Assembly: GCA_034696485.1 (NCBI GenBank)
Contig: JAQIWT010000114.1
Location: forward strand, 1 to 34,148
DNA: 34,148 bases
Source of the DNA: Isohypsibius dastychi
Taxonomy: Eukaryota; Tardigrada; Eutardigrada; Parachela; Isohypsibiidae
Reading direction: 5' to 3'
The position numbers and the translations under genes were made by a program. The notes under the pieces are model-generated. The model had not been told where the DNA came from, did not search any database, and was given only the letters and a program-made list of their open reading frames with translations. Shown here piece by piece: positions 21,444 to 32,762 of this stretch (its first letter is position 1; each line of letters starts with the position of its first letter).

Positions 21444-24400
21444 TCAGAGGGGAGCGTTGTTATTAACATCATCCTTTGCTTGTTTGTCATGCAGCCGTTC
21501 TTTTGACTTTGAATCGCTAGTTGTGCAACCATCCCCGTCGTCCGGTCGGTATCTGGGCTCTAAGACACCCATGAGAGTACTGACATTCATTTCTTTTCTT
21601 TTGAAAAGGGCAATTTCTGTTTCGAGAGCCTCGATTTCAGCTGCTTGAGTTTCAGCCATGGTCTGCCACATCATGAGCTTTTCTTGATGTTCATAGAGAT
21701 CTTCGGTTGTTACGTTTTCCAGAACCCCGCGCCCTTGAAAAATCATTTAGTTTTTTCCACAATTGGCTAGCGAACCAGTTTACCTATTTTGTCAGTGCGA
21801 TCATTTGCTCTCTTGACAAGAACATCTCGTTCAGCCATCTGATTCGTTATCGTCTTAAGATACTCAGTTGTTTCCGCCCTTGTTCTTGTCAGGTTGATTT
21901 TCAGTTGCGCTGCATGTTTTTTGAATTGGCACAGTAGTTTGTCCTGCTCTTGCTGGCTTGTGTCGAGCAAGTCCTGTAATCTCAAAATTGTCAACAGAAT
22001 AAACAGAATGCCGCATCGAATCCAATTAGCACTAGCCTTGATCTCCTGTATCTGTGGGTCGACACGAACGCTATCAGCCATGTCGAGATCGATTAGGCCG
22101 CCGATTTTCTGCGTCATGATTGTTCTGCATTCCATCTTTAGCTGATCAATTTTCGTTGTGTATATAATTTGTTCTCGAACAAATTTTTCATACTCTTCTT
22201 TCAGGCTCTCGAGTTGAACGACATCAAACGAAATTTCCGTTTGAACCTTTGAACAAACATTGATTAATATTGTGGTGCTGTTTTTCCCCTCAACTAACCT
22301 GCTCGATGAACTTTTCTAGTCTATCAAGATCCTTCTCGTCAAAAATAAGGGAGTTCCATAAATCCTTGCGCAGTATTCTGTCATTTGAAAATTGAATTTG
22401 ATCCATCTGGATATTTACAGCAAACGGTATTTCTTTCCATTTATTGAACTTTTCAAGCCGCAGCTGGTGCAGTGCTCCGCTGACGTTAGCCAATTCGAAA
22501 TCGATGAAAGAAAGTTCTTCTTTGGCTTCAGAAGATGCTGTGGTCATGTCCTGATTGTGAGACATCTCCTCTTCAATTTCGTGACGAATTTTCAAGAGTT
22601 GTTTGTTGAGAATGTGAACAGCCTGAAAAACTTTCTTGTCGAGGTCTCGTGGACACGTGTACACGTCTGTCACGTCGAACTCCGTCAAACTCGAATGTGA
22701 CTTTGGTTTGCGAAGTCGACTACTTCCACGCAGCTTCCTTGTCCAACGCAGTGATGACCCTGAAAATTCGTTGAAATATCATAATCAAGTGAGCGACTCT
22801 CTACAGCAAACACATACAAAAAACTTACTAGTCATTTTGGCGACACTTGGAAATTCCATCGAGCTGATACTACATTGCAGCTGTGTACCAATAGGCATAT
22901 CCGCTTGATAGACACACACCTGACTTGGCTCACTGTTGTCGAGTGTGTTACGGTTAGCACTGTAACCCTTGATGTTGTGTTGAAAGATATTGTTAAGAAA
23001 TTTGCGAAATCGCTTTTGGTTGATAACCTGAAGAAACCCGATCATAATTGCAGCTGTATCCAACAACTTGTGGAAATCTGGGATGTAGTATACCTGTTTC
23101 AGCTGCAAGTCGAATTCAACTCTTATTCTGTCCTCTGAGTCTCGCAAAGTTTTCATTTTTTCTTGTAGTGACCTGATATTCGGTTCTATGTGTCTGATTT
23201 TCCGACCAACGAAATCTTTTCTCTCTATGAGCTTCTGTTCCTCTTTCGCTAACACCCCTTCGCGCTCCTCATATTCACTGAGAATCTTGTGCTCACATTT
23301 TAATATGAACAACTGTAACTCCGCGCGCTTGATTTCAGTATCGAGGGTAAATTTTTCGTGCCGAAGTAGACATACTTTTCCATCGAAAGTAGAACGGATG
23401 TGGCTTGCCTTTTTCACAAGCTTTTCCTGCTGACAAAGATGGTGGCTCAGCTGGCGACCAAGTTCAAGGTTTTCTGCTTCAGATATTTCGTAACTCAAAT
23501 CGTTCCACAAGCTGCTCGTTTCGGTTTCGTTTTCCTGTAAGCTGCTTCTTAACAAAGACGCTCTGGTTGTCCTTGTTGCGAAAGACTGAAGGCGAGCGAA
23601 TTTATGTTTCTTCTCCCATTCAACGTTTTCTGGATCTGGCTCGGTGACGGCATATTTGTCTCTATTGAAAACAGTAAATATACGCAGCCCGTCAGTGAAC
23701 TTCTGCGCTTGGGCCTCCTTTCGCATGTAATAAAAGTTGTCAGTGAAACACTCATGTAGCAAGCCATTGCAATTGCGAGGCGGTTCACTGCTGCCCAGTG
23801 ATCATTTGCCATCGAGGTAACCCAGAACAGATACCACTGACAGATCTCGCCAAGATCGATCTTTCTGAAGGTGTTCGAGTCAACATTGCTGTTGCATCAT
23901 TTGAGGAGCACTGAAGCTTGATTGATTCCTTTTGATCAATCGAGGTTTTCCTGATACGGTAAATGGACCACCTTACCACATTGGGTACGATTTCAATGGG
24001 CTTACCAATTTTCTGTTTTTGCCCCCCCCCCCCCCAACCTACCCAAGATGGAAGGGGGGGGGGGAATACGAATGGACTGCTGTCTGAGTTCAAGTTTGAG
24101 TTGGAGTCGGATGAATTTTCGTTCATCCAACGTCTGCCACGCTACGAATGGCCACTTCTACTGCTGACCTCCTAGGCAGCAGCAGCGATCAATCGGAGAA
24201 GGCCTATGATATTTTAGTGGTTCGCCATTAACATGTCGTTGCCTTTTGTTATGGTTTCTCTCTAGTGTATACTTTGGTGCTTCTAATTTACTATTTTCAA
24301 ATGGCTATTTCTTTTGATCTGATATTCTGTGTTCGCACAGAATATCAGAATATCAGAATCAGAACACAGAATAACAAATAGAAAACTTATTTCAGAATTT

Positions 24401-27400
24401 CGAAAAGAACCGATCTCTGAAAACAAAGAAATTAAGACAACGAGATTATATACTAGAGAAATAGCATAAAAAAGGCAAGTACATGTTGTGGCGAATCCAG
24501 CTACCAAAATATCATAGGCCTACTCCGACGGAGTACTTTGGCTGAGTAGAAGGTGGGCAGTAGAAGTGGGTCTTCGTGGCGAAGCAGACAAGGCGAGGAG
24601 TAAGGGTTGGCAGGGTAAGAAGTTCCTGGTTTCCAAAACCTTCTAAAACTGTTTACCATGTGTTATCATGTTGGTGTGGCCTAGAGTCCAAATATACTGG
24701 GGTCGGGCGCTCGTCGACTAGTGGAATGAAATTTTAGAAATTTCTAAAATGGGGAAGAAGTGGGGAAACATATATTTGTAATTGCTTCACAGCACAATGG
24801 CTGGCATAAGTATACTGGTTATAATCTCAGTTTCTTTCTTCGGGTTTTTCGTTCTTTTTGCGTGAAGTATTTGATGCTGCTGGTGAAAACAGTAGCAGCT
24901 GGTGGCAACAAAGTTGGTGACCTATGACGCGCTGGATATGCCTGGATAGGCTTGAGACTTCTGTTACGAAACAAGGCCAACCATAAGTCATTTTTTTCAA
25001 ACATGGATTGATTCGGAAAACATTTGGGGGGGGGGGGGGGAGGAGACTATAGAAGAAACGAGGCATTCATGGAAAAGCCGAAGGTTTTTAGGTATATTTA
25101 TCTCTCTGTAGTGCATCGGCAAGATTTGTTTTAGGACAGTTTCATACAGGAGCACTAAATAGAGGGTCAACTGTCCTCTGGAAAAGTGCCTCTTGGTCTG
25201 ATCTGATACGTGGCCTTTAAAATTAAGATACCCGCTGCTTACGTGAATCGCCACCCATTTTAACATACGAAGGATCGGATATTAGTACGCAAGGCACATA
25301 ACGCTGACGTGTACGTGACATCATTATTGCGTATTGTTGGCAACTCAATTTCGAGTTATGTATAATCACAGCAGTGTGCTGTTTGTGTATTCATTGGATT
25401 TCTCGGAGGTTTTTGACAAAACTTCGGAATTCCAAGTTGTTTTTAGCAATTTCTTCATCGATGAAATTCGTTAATTGTTAATTAAAGACGGTCCGTAGAC
25501 TGCGGCTGCGCGATTGCAGCGCATGGAACGGAGCTGCGCATTGTTCTCTGAGTATGATGCTTTTGACTGGAATCTAATGGCATTCGACTTGTGTCACGTC
25601 TTTGTGAGATTGTATTTGTTCAATAGGGTATGAAATGATTTCTGGTCAGACCCGCTCACTTTTTGTGTATAAAGAAGGAGGCCCATGCGAAGCCATTTTA
25701 TTTCGTAGGACTTCAAAAAATCGTACCTGGCTGAGGATGTCGTTCGATTGTTTTCTTGGTTGGCTTCGAATACGTGAATGCAATCTAATCTAGTTGGCGG
25801 GGGACACTGGTCGAGATTTTCCTCCGCTTCGAGATCGTACACAACGCGCAATGTCTTTTGTTGGCTATCCGGGATCACCCTGTGAAGCGCGTGTAATTCA
25901 GTCTGGAGTGCTTGTAGCTGCTGGTTTATTGTAACTTTTTCATTTCGGAGATTATTCAGTCTCTCGTTGAACTGAGACTTTTGGCGCTGAATTTCCAGTC
26001 GAAGACGAAAAAATTCTCGTTCGACATCAGCGGCCTTGAAATACTCTGCCATAAACTGGATGGCCTGGTTCACACTTTGCTTCATTTTGTATTCTTGGCC
26101 GGAAATTCGCCTGAAACAGAGTTCGTGGTTGGGTGGCCATGATAAACCAAGGCTTCACACAGGGAAGGCTGTGCTTAACGTCTATTAGTCAGCCTTCGTG
26201 TCTAGAGACCCCGGGCTACCATAATAACTACACAAATGCCCCACTCACACCCGCTTCAATGCCCAAACGGACATTCGGTTCATGAATTTCACTCTGAAAA
26301 TTGCTCTTCTCTAGCAAATCTTCTCTGTTTTCCCCCAGATTTTCATGGTATCGCGATCTTTACCCAGGATTCTGTTGACGTTTTTCACATGTTCAATTCT
26401 CGAAATCGATTGAGTCTACCTCAAAAATAACGCCAAAAAATTCTGAAGTTTGAATCAAAAACGTCTGAAGAGTTTCATGCTCCTGAGAATTCTGAGACAG
26501 CACTACTCACTGATTACGATACTGTAAATGTGTATATCTGTATCTATATCCCTAATTCCTGCCCGGTGTCACCTATGAAAATCAATTCCTCCCACAAATT
26601 TAATAATAATGCCTTGGGAAAATTATAGAATTTTTTCAATAAGTGAATCGGTTGCTAATAACTTCAGTGATTTGGGGTGAAGCTCCAAGAAAGATTTCAT
26701 TTCTTCCCTCACCCGAGCCGAAGGCGAGGGGAGCACTTGTATGCTATGTGTTTATCACAATGCGAGGAAACAAACTTTTTTTCCGTCTCCAAGAAATCTG
26801 CGTTCTCTTCTGATACATCAGGCTTTCTGTTCAGTAGAGCTCTCCATTCTTGACGGCGTCTCTTCGCTCTTTGGAGATGTTCTTCATATCGCTTTCGTTC
26901 CCATGCTCTTCCGGAATCGTCGCCGCCTCTTTCTCCATCAACGTTTACCATCTCTTCATGAGCTTCTGCAACAACCAGGTTACCGGGATCGCCACTTTCT
27001 ATCGGCCCGTTGTCGACACTGAGGATTGGGCTTAATAGAGCATCTGGCTTCAACAACTGTGTCCGAAGCTGGTTGACCCCCTCAGTCGCATCAAACTCAA
27101 CGCTCTGAATACAGTACGACGGCACATGTACTTTTTTGTCAAATCCAAACACTTTGAACTCTGGTAATTTCTCCCTGTCTCCCTGAAAATATTTGATGAG
27201 TCGCTTCAGAATGATTCTCCCCCTCATCCTTTCTGTAATCTGGAAATTTCCGGCGACCCTCACTCGTCTGCTGTAGTCACCTTCAACAGCGGCCCGAACA
27301 TCCTGGTCAACGACGAAGTCGGACAAGGGGATTTCAATATCTGTAGGAAGCTTGTCGCTATCCTTCATGATCGCTTCTATCTCCGTTTTAAGGACTTCCA

Positions 27401-30400
27401 CCTTTTCACCCATAGAACTCTTATCACGTTCGGCTTGATCACGAAAAAGTCTGTCATCCTTCAAGAAGGTGTCCAACATAACTTCTTCTTGATCTTCCAG
27501 TTTTGTGTTCTCCATTGTCCACAAAATATCCTTGAAAAACTTTCTGTCCACGAGGGCAATGGCTGTGTCCGGCACTTGTAGTTTGAAGCTCAGAATACCA
27601 CCTGGACAATTGAACTTATTAGTGCTGCAATCATTCGACTCATCAAGTTATCTCTTCAGTAATAACCCGAAAAACCTGATATCGTATACTGCAGAATACG
27701 AAGACAAACATACGGGCCAATGGGCTTACTCATCCTGGAGATACTTGTTATTCATACAAGGAATTATAACCTAACATCCATTTTATTCAATATGAAAAAA
27801 ACCTCAGTTGGCTATTGAACTACAATTTACAAACGTTTTCCAACTGAATTCCTTCGTGTTTAGTGCCAGGAATTTTGAGAAGGCGTGGAAAGTTCTTCAT
27901 CGAATCCCCTCTCCCCCCCCCCTCAAACGCTCTGACGTTAATATCTGGGCTCATATACCATCAGATCCGGCTGTGTATATCTCGGTCAAGTCGCTGGCCA
28001 CGTGAATACTTGTCACCGCTCCCTCATGGATTCGGAACTTCCAGCTCGATATTCTGGTGTCGAGGAAGTAGTGTGTTTTGAGAATATAAAACTGCAGTTG
28101 TCCATCAAGCGTGGAGATCAACATCATATGTCCCCCATCAAGAAACTTTATCTGCTTTGCAGTCACGTCAGATAACATGTCCAGGCGAACTGACTGCAGA
28201 GGTTCGCGTGGGCCAGGTTCGAGCGAGAAATCGCATTGATACAGATAACCGGCATCGAAATCAAGCGTGGTAATCCAGAACTTTCCTCGATCCTGTGGAT
28301 CGTACATCACTGTCAGAATCCGACTCGCCATCACTGGAACCTCCCCGTCTACGGTTTGTAGTTTTGACTTGACGCTTTTGAGCTCGAATACTTTGCTGTC
28401 GAGATCGGTGATCATTTTCAGTGTCCTATCATCGGCAGACACGCCGTTTGAGAACGTTGGTGCAATAAGTGTACTTTCATCCGGCGCTTCTGGGAGTAAG
28501 ACCTCGAACACATGACCCGTTTCTGTTGCGATCAGAGCCATCATTTCACACTTTCCACCGAATCGTTTCCAACAAAAGGATGTGGGAGATTTCACTTTGA
28601 AAAGCGACATTGGAACACCTGCAATCAGCCAAACGTTCTAGAAATCAGCAAGAGATCCGTTTTAAATACGGAGCAATTCGTCAGGGTGACACAGATGATA
28701 CCTACTTTCAACTAGTTTCAGCGACATCAGAAAAACTGTTGAATCCGTCGAAATACTAGCCAACATCCCTGTGTCTTCGTTCATATCCATTTGTAAAATC
28801 TCGCCCGTTTGCATGCGCTTAGAACCTTTCTCGTACAGTGCCGGTGGTGGACTTTTGTACGATATACTGCTTTCATCTTTGGTTTCTCGAAGCGTTTCTG
28901 CTATGACGAAAGTTCGGATTGTACCGTCATGATACCCAACACATATCAATTTCAGGTTTCCTGCGATTTTTGGTGGAATCCAAATAACTGTAGTGCATGA
29001 AATCCCTTGGCCAGGTGAAATCGCCACACAGAGTTCGGAATCATTGTCAAAAACTCGGATGTTGCCGTCTTCCCCCACTGTTACAAAGGAATGGTTTTCG
29101 AATGATCCCGCTAAACCGGTAACTGCACCACAATGCGTATAACAAACAACTGCTGTTTCAGCTTTGGCCTTTGAATCCAGGTCAATGCAGATATTCCAGA
29201 TTTTTCCCTTTTCATCCAGAACCAGCCTGTTTTTCAATCAAAAGTAGGGGGAAAATTTCAGCACCAGAATCAAATAATTACCAGCGAGAATTTCTCAAAT
29301 GATTTAAATCCGCCTCCAGCAGACGTTCCATGTGAACGGGAATACAGTTATCATCAAGTCGCGCTTCAAACATCGGCACCACCACTAAGCCATCAGGTCC
29401 GATTGGTCCCTCCAGTTGATCCCAGCTCCATACTCTGTGGAAGAACCCAATATAGTTTATCCGAAAATTTGCAAAATTGTGTTGAATTAGAGACCATTAT
29501 CACGTGCCTACTTAATGAAGCCATCCGTACCCATCGTTATCAAGTCTCGTCCATGACAGAACATGTTTGTGATCAAGCCAGCATGTAGTTTTTCCCCGTC
29601 CATTTGCGTAACCTCATACTCTATTTCGCCGTCAGTCCACTTGTAGACACTGCCATCAGATGATGCGGTAATCACACTTCCAAGGGCGAGTGTGGCGAAC
29701 GATTCTATAGTTGAGGTTGCACGGCTTCCAAACTTTCCACTGATGCAGTTAAGCTGCCAGCCTTGTTCAGTGCTTTTGTACGTCCAAAATCTGCAGAAAA
29801 CACTCTTTTTAAGCCACCATTTGTAAGACGCGATGAAATGTCACTGTGCTATCGCCAATGATGATACTCGTGAGGACCGTTCAGCGTGCACACGATCCGT
29901 ATCCACCTTGATTCAGTTAACACCCCAGAAAGACTCCAGTGTGAATTTGGTAAGAGGCTCCTGACCAAATTACAGTGAAGACTTGTCCCTCGAAAGACAT
30001 TGTGATCCAGTAAACACTCCTCACGGGAATATTGAATTGTTCAATTGTGATACGCATTACTTTCTTTGTTTTGGTCTGCAGGAGGTTGATGGTCAGACGG
30101 GTGCATTTGCATTGTGAGCCTCACACCCCGTTATCTCAGAGAGTTGAAATAAAGTGACCAAGAACTAAAGGCGATTTCATAAATGTCTCCAAGCTTAACA
30201 CCTATAACCGTCCGACTGGGCTGATTTTTTCTGGAATCGTTCATCAAGATCATTAAAAGTCATGTGGGATCAGTTTTCGAAAACCGGTTTTGTTCTTCCA
30301 AAGAAGTAGCTTAAAAAGCAAACGTGTACAGTTCAATCCGGGGATGAATATTCCTGCCCTCGAAAGTCTTAACCCAACTGGAGCAGATTTGGCCCGGAAC

Positions 30401-32112
30401 TGGTGGTCGGAACTTACTTTATATGGTCGATCCCAGAAGATACGATAGTGCCTGCTTGAAAACCAGAAAACCTGAAAATAACAATGGACTCGATAGACGT
30501 AACATTTTTCGGTGAGGAATGGGACAGACAGATTCTTTACATTGCACGTAAAATTGGATAATTTGTTGATGCTCTGGTTCTTGTGAGAGCAGTCTCGTTT
30601 TCCCAGTCCCAGATGGTTAGAATATATGTCGGCGCAGAGCTTACTGTAAGAAGATGGCTACCTTCACGGCTGAAAGAACACGAAGGTGCAACCAAAAACC
30701 ATGACCAAACACGAGATACTCCGTCCTCTTGTGAAACTGGGCACCCCCTGGCTTGATTTAGGAAAATATAACTGGTCTGCCTGCCTCTCTTGCCTCTCGC
30801 TTCGCTGTGCTGCTTTACTAAATCAAGGCAGGGGGTGCCCAGTTTCACAAGAGGACGGAGTAACGATTCACAAGAGAAATTTTGTCTGCCATAATTTTCT
30901 GAGCATTTGAAGCGTACTTGAAATGCATGTATGTAAGGTCCTTCTCTCCTTCACATAATAAACGAGCGACGAGGCGGAGACTGGGATATTCGAAGACGTT
31001 GACATTCGCAATCAGGCCTTTCTCTGCAACAGCTATAAATAGCCGAGATGGATGGACCTTCGAATATTTGTTGTCAGTGTTGATTTCAATTCTGTATGGA
31101 TACTTTCATCACGGGGGTGTATTTAATGATAATTCCAATTCTGTATGGATACTTTCATCACAAGGGTGTATTTGTTCTTTGTCTGAGCCGTTTGTGCTAC
31201 AGTTTTCCCAAAAATTCTCTGACAGACTAAGCCCCACCACTCATTTTAAGCAAATTGGAGGTGCGGCTTAGTTTGCCAGAGAATTTCTGGGAGAACTGTA
31301 GTTTATGTGGGAGCAGGTTTACAAATATTTGGCCCACGGGGCACAAAATTCACCGACATCGTCGAAATAACGAAAATGTCATGTAGTATATCGGTATTTC
31401 AGGCAAAAGAATTTGTAAACTCGAGACAAAAAATGATGTCCTGTATGGGGCTAGCAATCTAGGGCCAAGTGCTTGCCTGCCCCCCCCCCGCCCCGTTTAT
31501 TGCACCCTTGCTTCATCAATCGCAACTTACGACTATCTGTTGAATATGGCATCCTGTTGAAGAATGGATGAAAAACTGGGCATTCGTAAAAAGGTTATGC
31601 ACGATTCCCAAGCCACCAGCCACGAAAACAACTGTGGATTCTGTCAGAATCTGAAGGTTATTTTTTGTCTTGATATCCCATCCGTATGAGTGCCTGTCAC
31701 CAAGAACTGTAAGGCCTAACATGTGATCGCGAAGCTGTTCCTAACTCACGAAAGCTCCAAAATTGGGAATTTGATTGGCCATTCATGATCAAACACAGGC
31801 CCATTCAGTACGGTATCTTTTGGATAATCCGAATCAAAAACAGGGACATTAACTGTTTCCTTGAGAGCAAAATCAGGATCATCTTGATTCAGCAGTTTCT
31901 CCAAACCCTCATCCTGGGTCAGTGGTGTCCCTGCCTGCAACAAGTTTGGTTATGGAAGCATATTTGCGATCTCTTCGAATCCTCACCGCTCTATTCCCCA
32001 GAGACTCATGTTCTGATGGCAGCTCCCACATATGAATAGAGTGCAAGTGCTTATGACCAACAGACCAGAATGTTTCAAGCTGGCTATGTCTGTTGTTCGA
32101 ATCACTTCTCAT
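21444..32112 (-). CDS. CFAP44: CFAP44, cilia and flagella associated protein
   Basis: Eighteen exons in coding order: 32112-31987, 31934-31797, 31734-31531, 31057-30918, 30669-30541, 30471-30418, 29790-29512, 29434-29282, 29226-28706, 28618-27959, 27601-26713, 26110-25727, 23888-23835, 23790-22829, 22759-22299, 22246-22037, 21973-21784, 21733-21444. They sum to 1,947 codons plus stop (human CFAP44 is about 1,850). CFAP44 with CFAP43 tethers inner-arm dynein I1/f to the axonemal doublet. WD40 blades span about residues 100-800: HSYGWDIKTKNNLQIL, HPSRLFIAVAEKG, YILTIWDWENE, GKIWNICIDLDSKAK, VIWIPPK...VGYHDGTIR, KFWITTLDFDAGYLY. Coiled coil follows, with the family's CPRDLDKKVF and GGLIDLDMADSVRVDP motifs. 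An alternative start at 32031 (MWELPSEHE) is possible. The intron at 21974-22036 would be GC-AG; reading through it adds 21 residues in frame. Exon 13 (54 nt) sits alone next to a 1.8-kb intron and is less certain. Confidence 0.9.
24319..24348. repeat. Perfect 13-bp hairpin with TTCG loop
   Basis: CTGATATTCTGTG pairs perfectly with CACAGAATATCAG across a TTCG loop. Parts of the right arm are repeated just downstream (AATATCAGAATCAGAACACAG). Confidence 0.85.
24512..24735 (+). repeat. SINE-like dispersed repeat, copy 2
   Basis: Resembles 2318-2535 in order and spacing of several blocks. TGGCTGAGTAG at about 24540 matches a polymerase III A box, and AAGTTCCTGG downstream may be a decayed B box. 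The head overlaps the palindrome TACTCCGACGGAGTA. Confidence 0.4.
26111..26712. other. CFAP44 intron 11
   Basis: A 602-nt intron between two phase-2 splice sites. I see no exon or clear repeat in it beyond AT-rich sequence; the donor is CTCGG/GTGAGG and the acceptor TCTGTTTCAG. Confidence 0.6.
29791..30417. other. CFAP44 intron 6
   Basis: A 627-nt intron that splits the WD repeat between GIDHIK and FWTYKS. The joined protein matches the family without a gap, so no exon is missing. I see no clear repeat. Confidence 0.65.
30719..30860. mobile_element. MITE 1, TA-flanked, CTCCGTCCTC termini
   Basis: A 142-bp foldback in CFAP44 intron 4. The 42-base arms 30719-30760 and 30819-30860 are inverted copies with one mismatch, flanked by TA at 30717-30718 and 30861-30862. 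The TA target duplication points to the Tc1/mariner superfamily. It has no coding capacity. Confidence 0.85.
31088..31173. repeat. Two-copy direct repeat, 49-bp period
   Basis: About 37 bases beginning AATTCTGTATGGATAC at 31088 recur at 31137 with two differences near CACGGGGG/CACAAGGG. This is a recent local duplication inside the intron. Confidence 0.85.
31200..31298. mobile_element. Tc1-like MITE with CAGT termini
   Basis: A 99-bp foldback: arms 31200-31233 and 31265-31298 match inverted at 30 of 34 bases. It begins CAGTTTTCCC and ends GGGAGAACTG, flanked by TA on both sides. TA plus CAGT is typical of Tc1/mariner termini. The sequence differs from the CTCCG MITEs. Confidence 0.75.
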
Positions 32113-32113
32113 T

Positions 32114-32126
32114 GTTGCTATGCCAC
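32114..32126. promoter_or_regulatory. X-box-like site at CFAP44 5' end
   Basis: On the minus strand the site reads GTGGCATAGCAAC, with one good half site (AGCAAC) and one imperfect half. It abuts the first candidate ATG (32112) but lies about 83 bp before the second (32031), which would be the more usual distance. Confidence 0.35.
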
Positions 32127-32464
32127 AGTGCAAGTACGTAACAAAACAGTACATAAATTAATTGCAAAGCCCGTTAAGTTTTTCTGAACATTCAGAAAAT
32201 ATGTGACGTCAAAGATCCAAGTTTTCTGGGTCAGTGTGGCTATACCTTCTGTCTAAACAAGGAAAGTAGAAATCAAAAGGATCGAGTGGTAGGGCTGAAG
32301 ATGTAAAACATGTTCGTCTGCCTTCCAACCCAGACTATAGAATAGTTCAGGCATCTTCTGGAGCTCACTGCGTGTTAATTGAAGTCCTCGTGTTATGTTC
32401 ACGGCATTACTGAGATTGTTTAAGTCAAGTCTGAATAACTTAAGCCTCCATAGTTTCCACTGTA

Positions 32465-32617
32465 CTCCGTTCTCGGGATCAATTGCACCCCCTTTTTGCT
32501 GCGCCAATTGGCTCACCAAGTGCGCAGTTGGAGGGTGCACCCGGGGCTCACGCATAGTGTGTGTGGTGAGCCGATCGATACAGCAAAAAGGGGGTGCAAT
32601 TGATCCCGAGAACGGAG
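32465..32617. mobile_element. MITE 2, perfect 37-bp inverted termini
   Basis: A 153-bp foldback with arms 32465-32501 and 32581-32617 that are perfectly complementary, flanked by TA at 32463-32464 and 32618-32619. An inner GGCTCACCA/TGGTGAGCC pair extends the fold. Termini CTCCGTTCTC...GCACCCCCT match MITE 1 in pattern, so they form one family. Perfect arms suggest recent activity. Confidence 0.9.
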
Positions 32618-32657
32618 TATCCCGTCGGTGGTCAGTCAGCTTGATGGTTCAGACACA

Positions 32658-32670
32658 GACGCTTAGGAAC
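32658..32670. promoter_or_regulatory. Weak X-box-like site upstream of CFAP52
   Basis: GACGCTTAGGAAC keeps the length and centre of the other sites, but has two mismatches in the left half and one in the right. It lies 92 bp before the CFAP52 ATG. Confidence 0.2.
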
Positions 32671-32762
32671 CGAAGTATCGTCATTTCTGTTGAACTTTCG
32701 GCACATCAAATCATCGCGAACCTCTCCATTATTTGTTTCGGTTCATCGTGTCATTAACGACT

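Larger units (their letters stand above)
23889..25726. other. Large CFAP44 intron rich in repeats
   Basis: The longest intron in the window. It holds poly(C) at 24022-24035, poly(G) at 24054-24064 and 25026-25040, a perfect hairpin at 24319-24348, the TACTCCG/CGGAGTA palindrome at 24521-24535, and the second SINE-like copy. I found no exon needed to keep the CFAP44 frame. Confidence 0.55.
31058..31530. other. CFAP44 intron 3, repeat-bearing
   Basis: A 473-nt intron holding a two-copy direct repeat (31088-31173), a Tc1-like foldback (31200-31298) and an interrupted C tract at about 31481-31495. It splits the protein at QQIV/VHPSR. Confidence 0.65.
32113..32762. promoter_or_regulatory. Divergent promoter region of CFAP44 and CFAP52
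   Basis: These 650 bp lie between the start codons of two axonemal genes on opposite strands. The region contains an X-box-like site beside the CFAP44 ATG (32114-32126), a weaker one 92 bp before the CFAP52 ATG (32658-32670), and a complete MITE in between. Confidence 0.5.
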
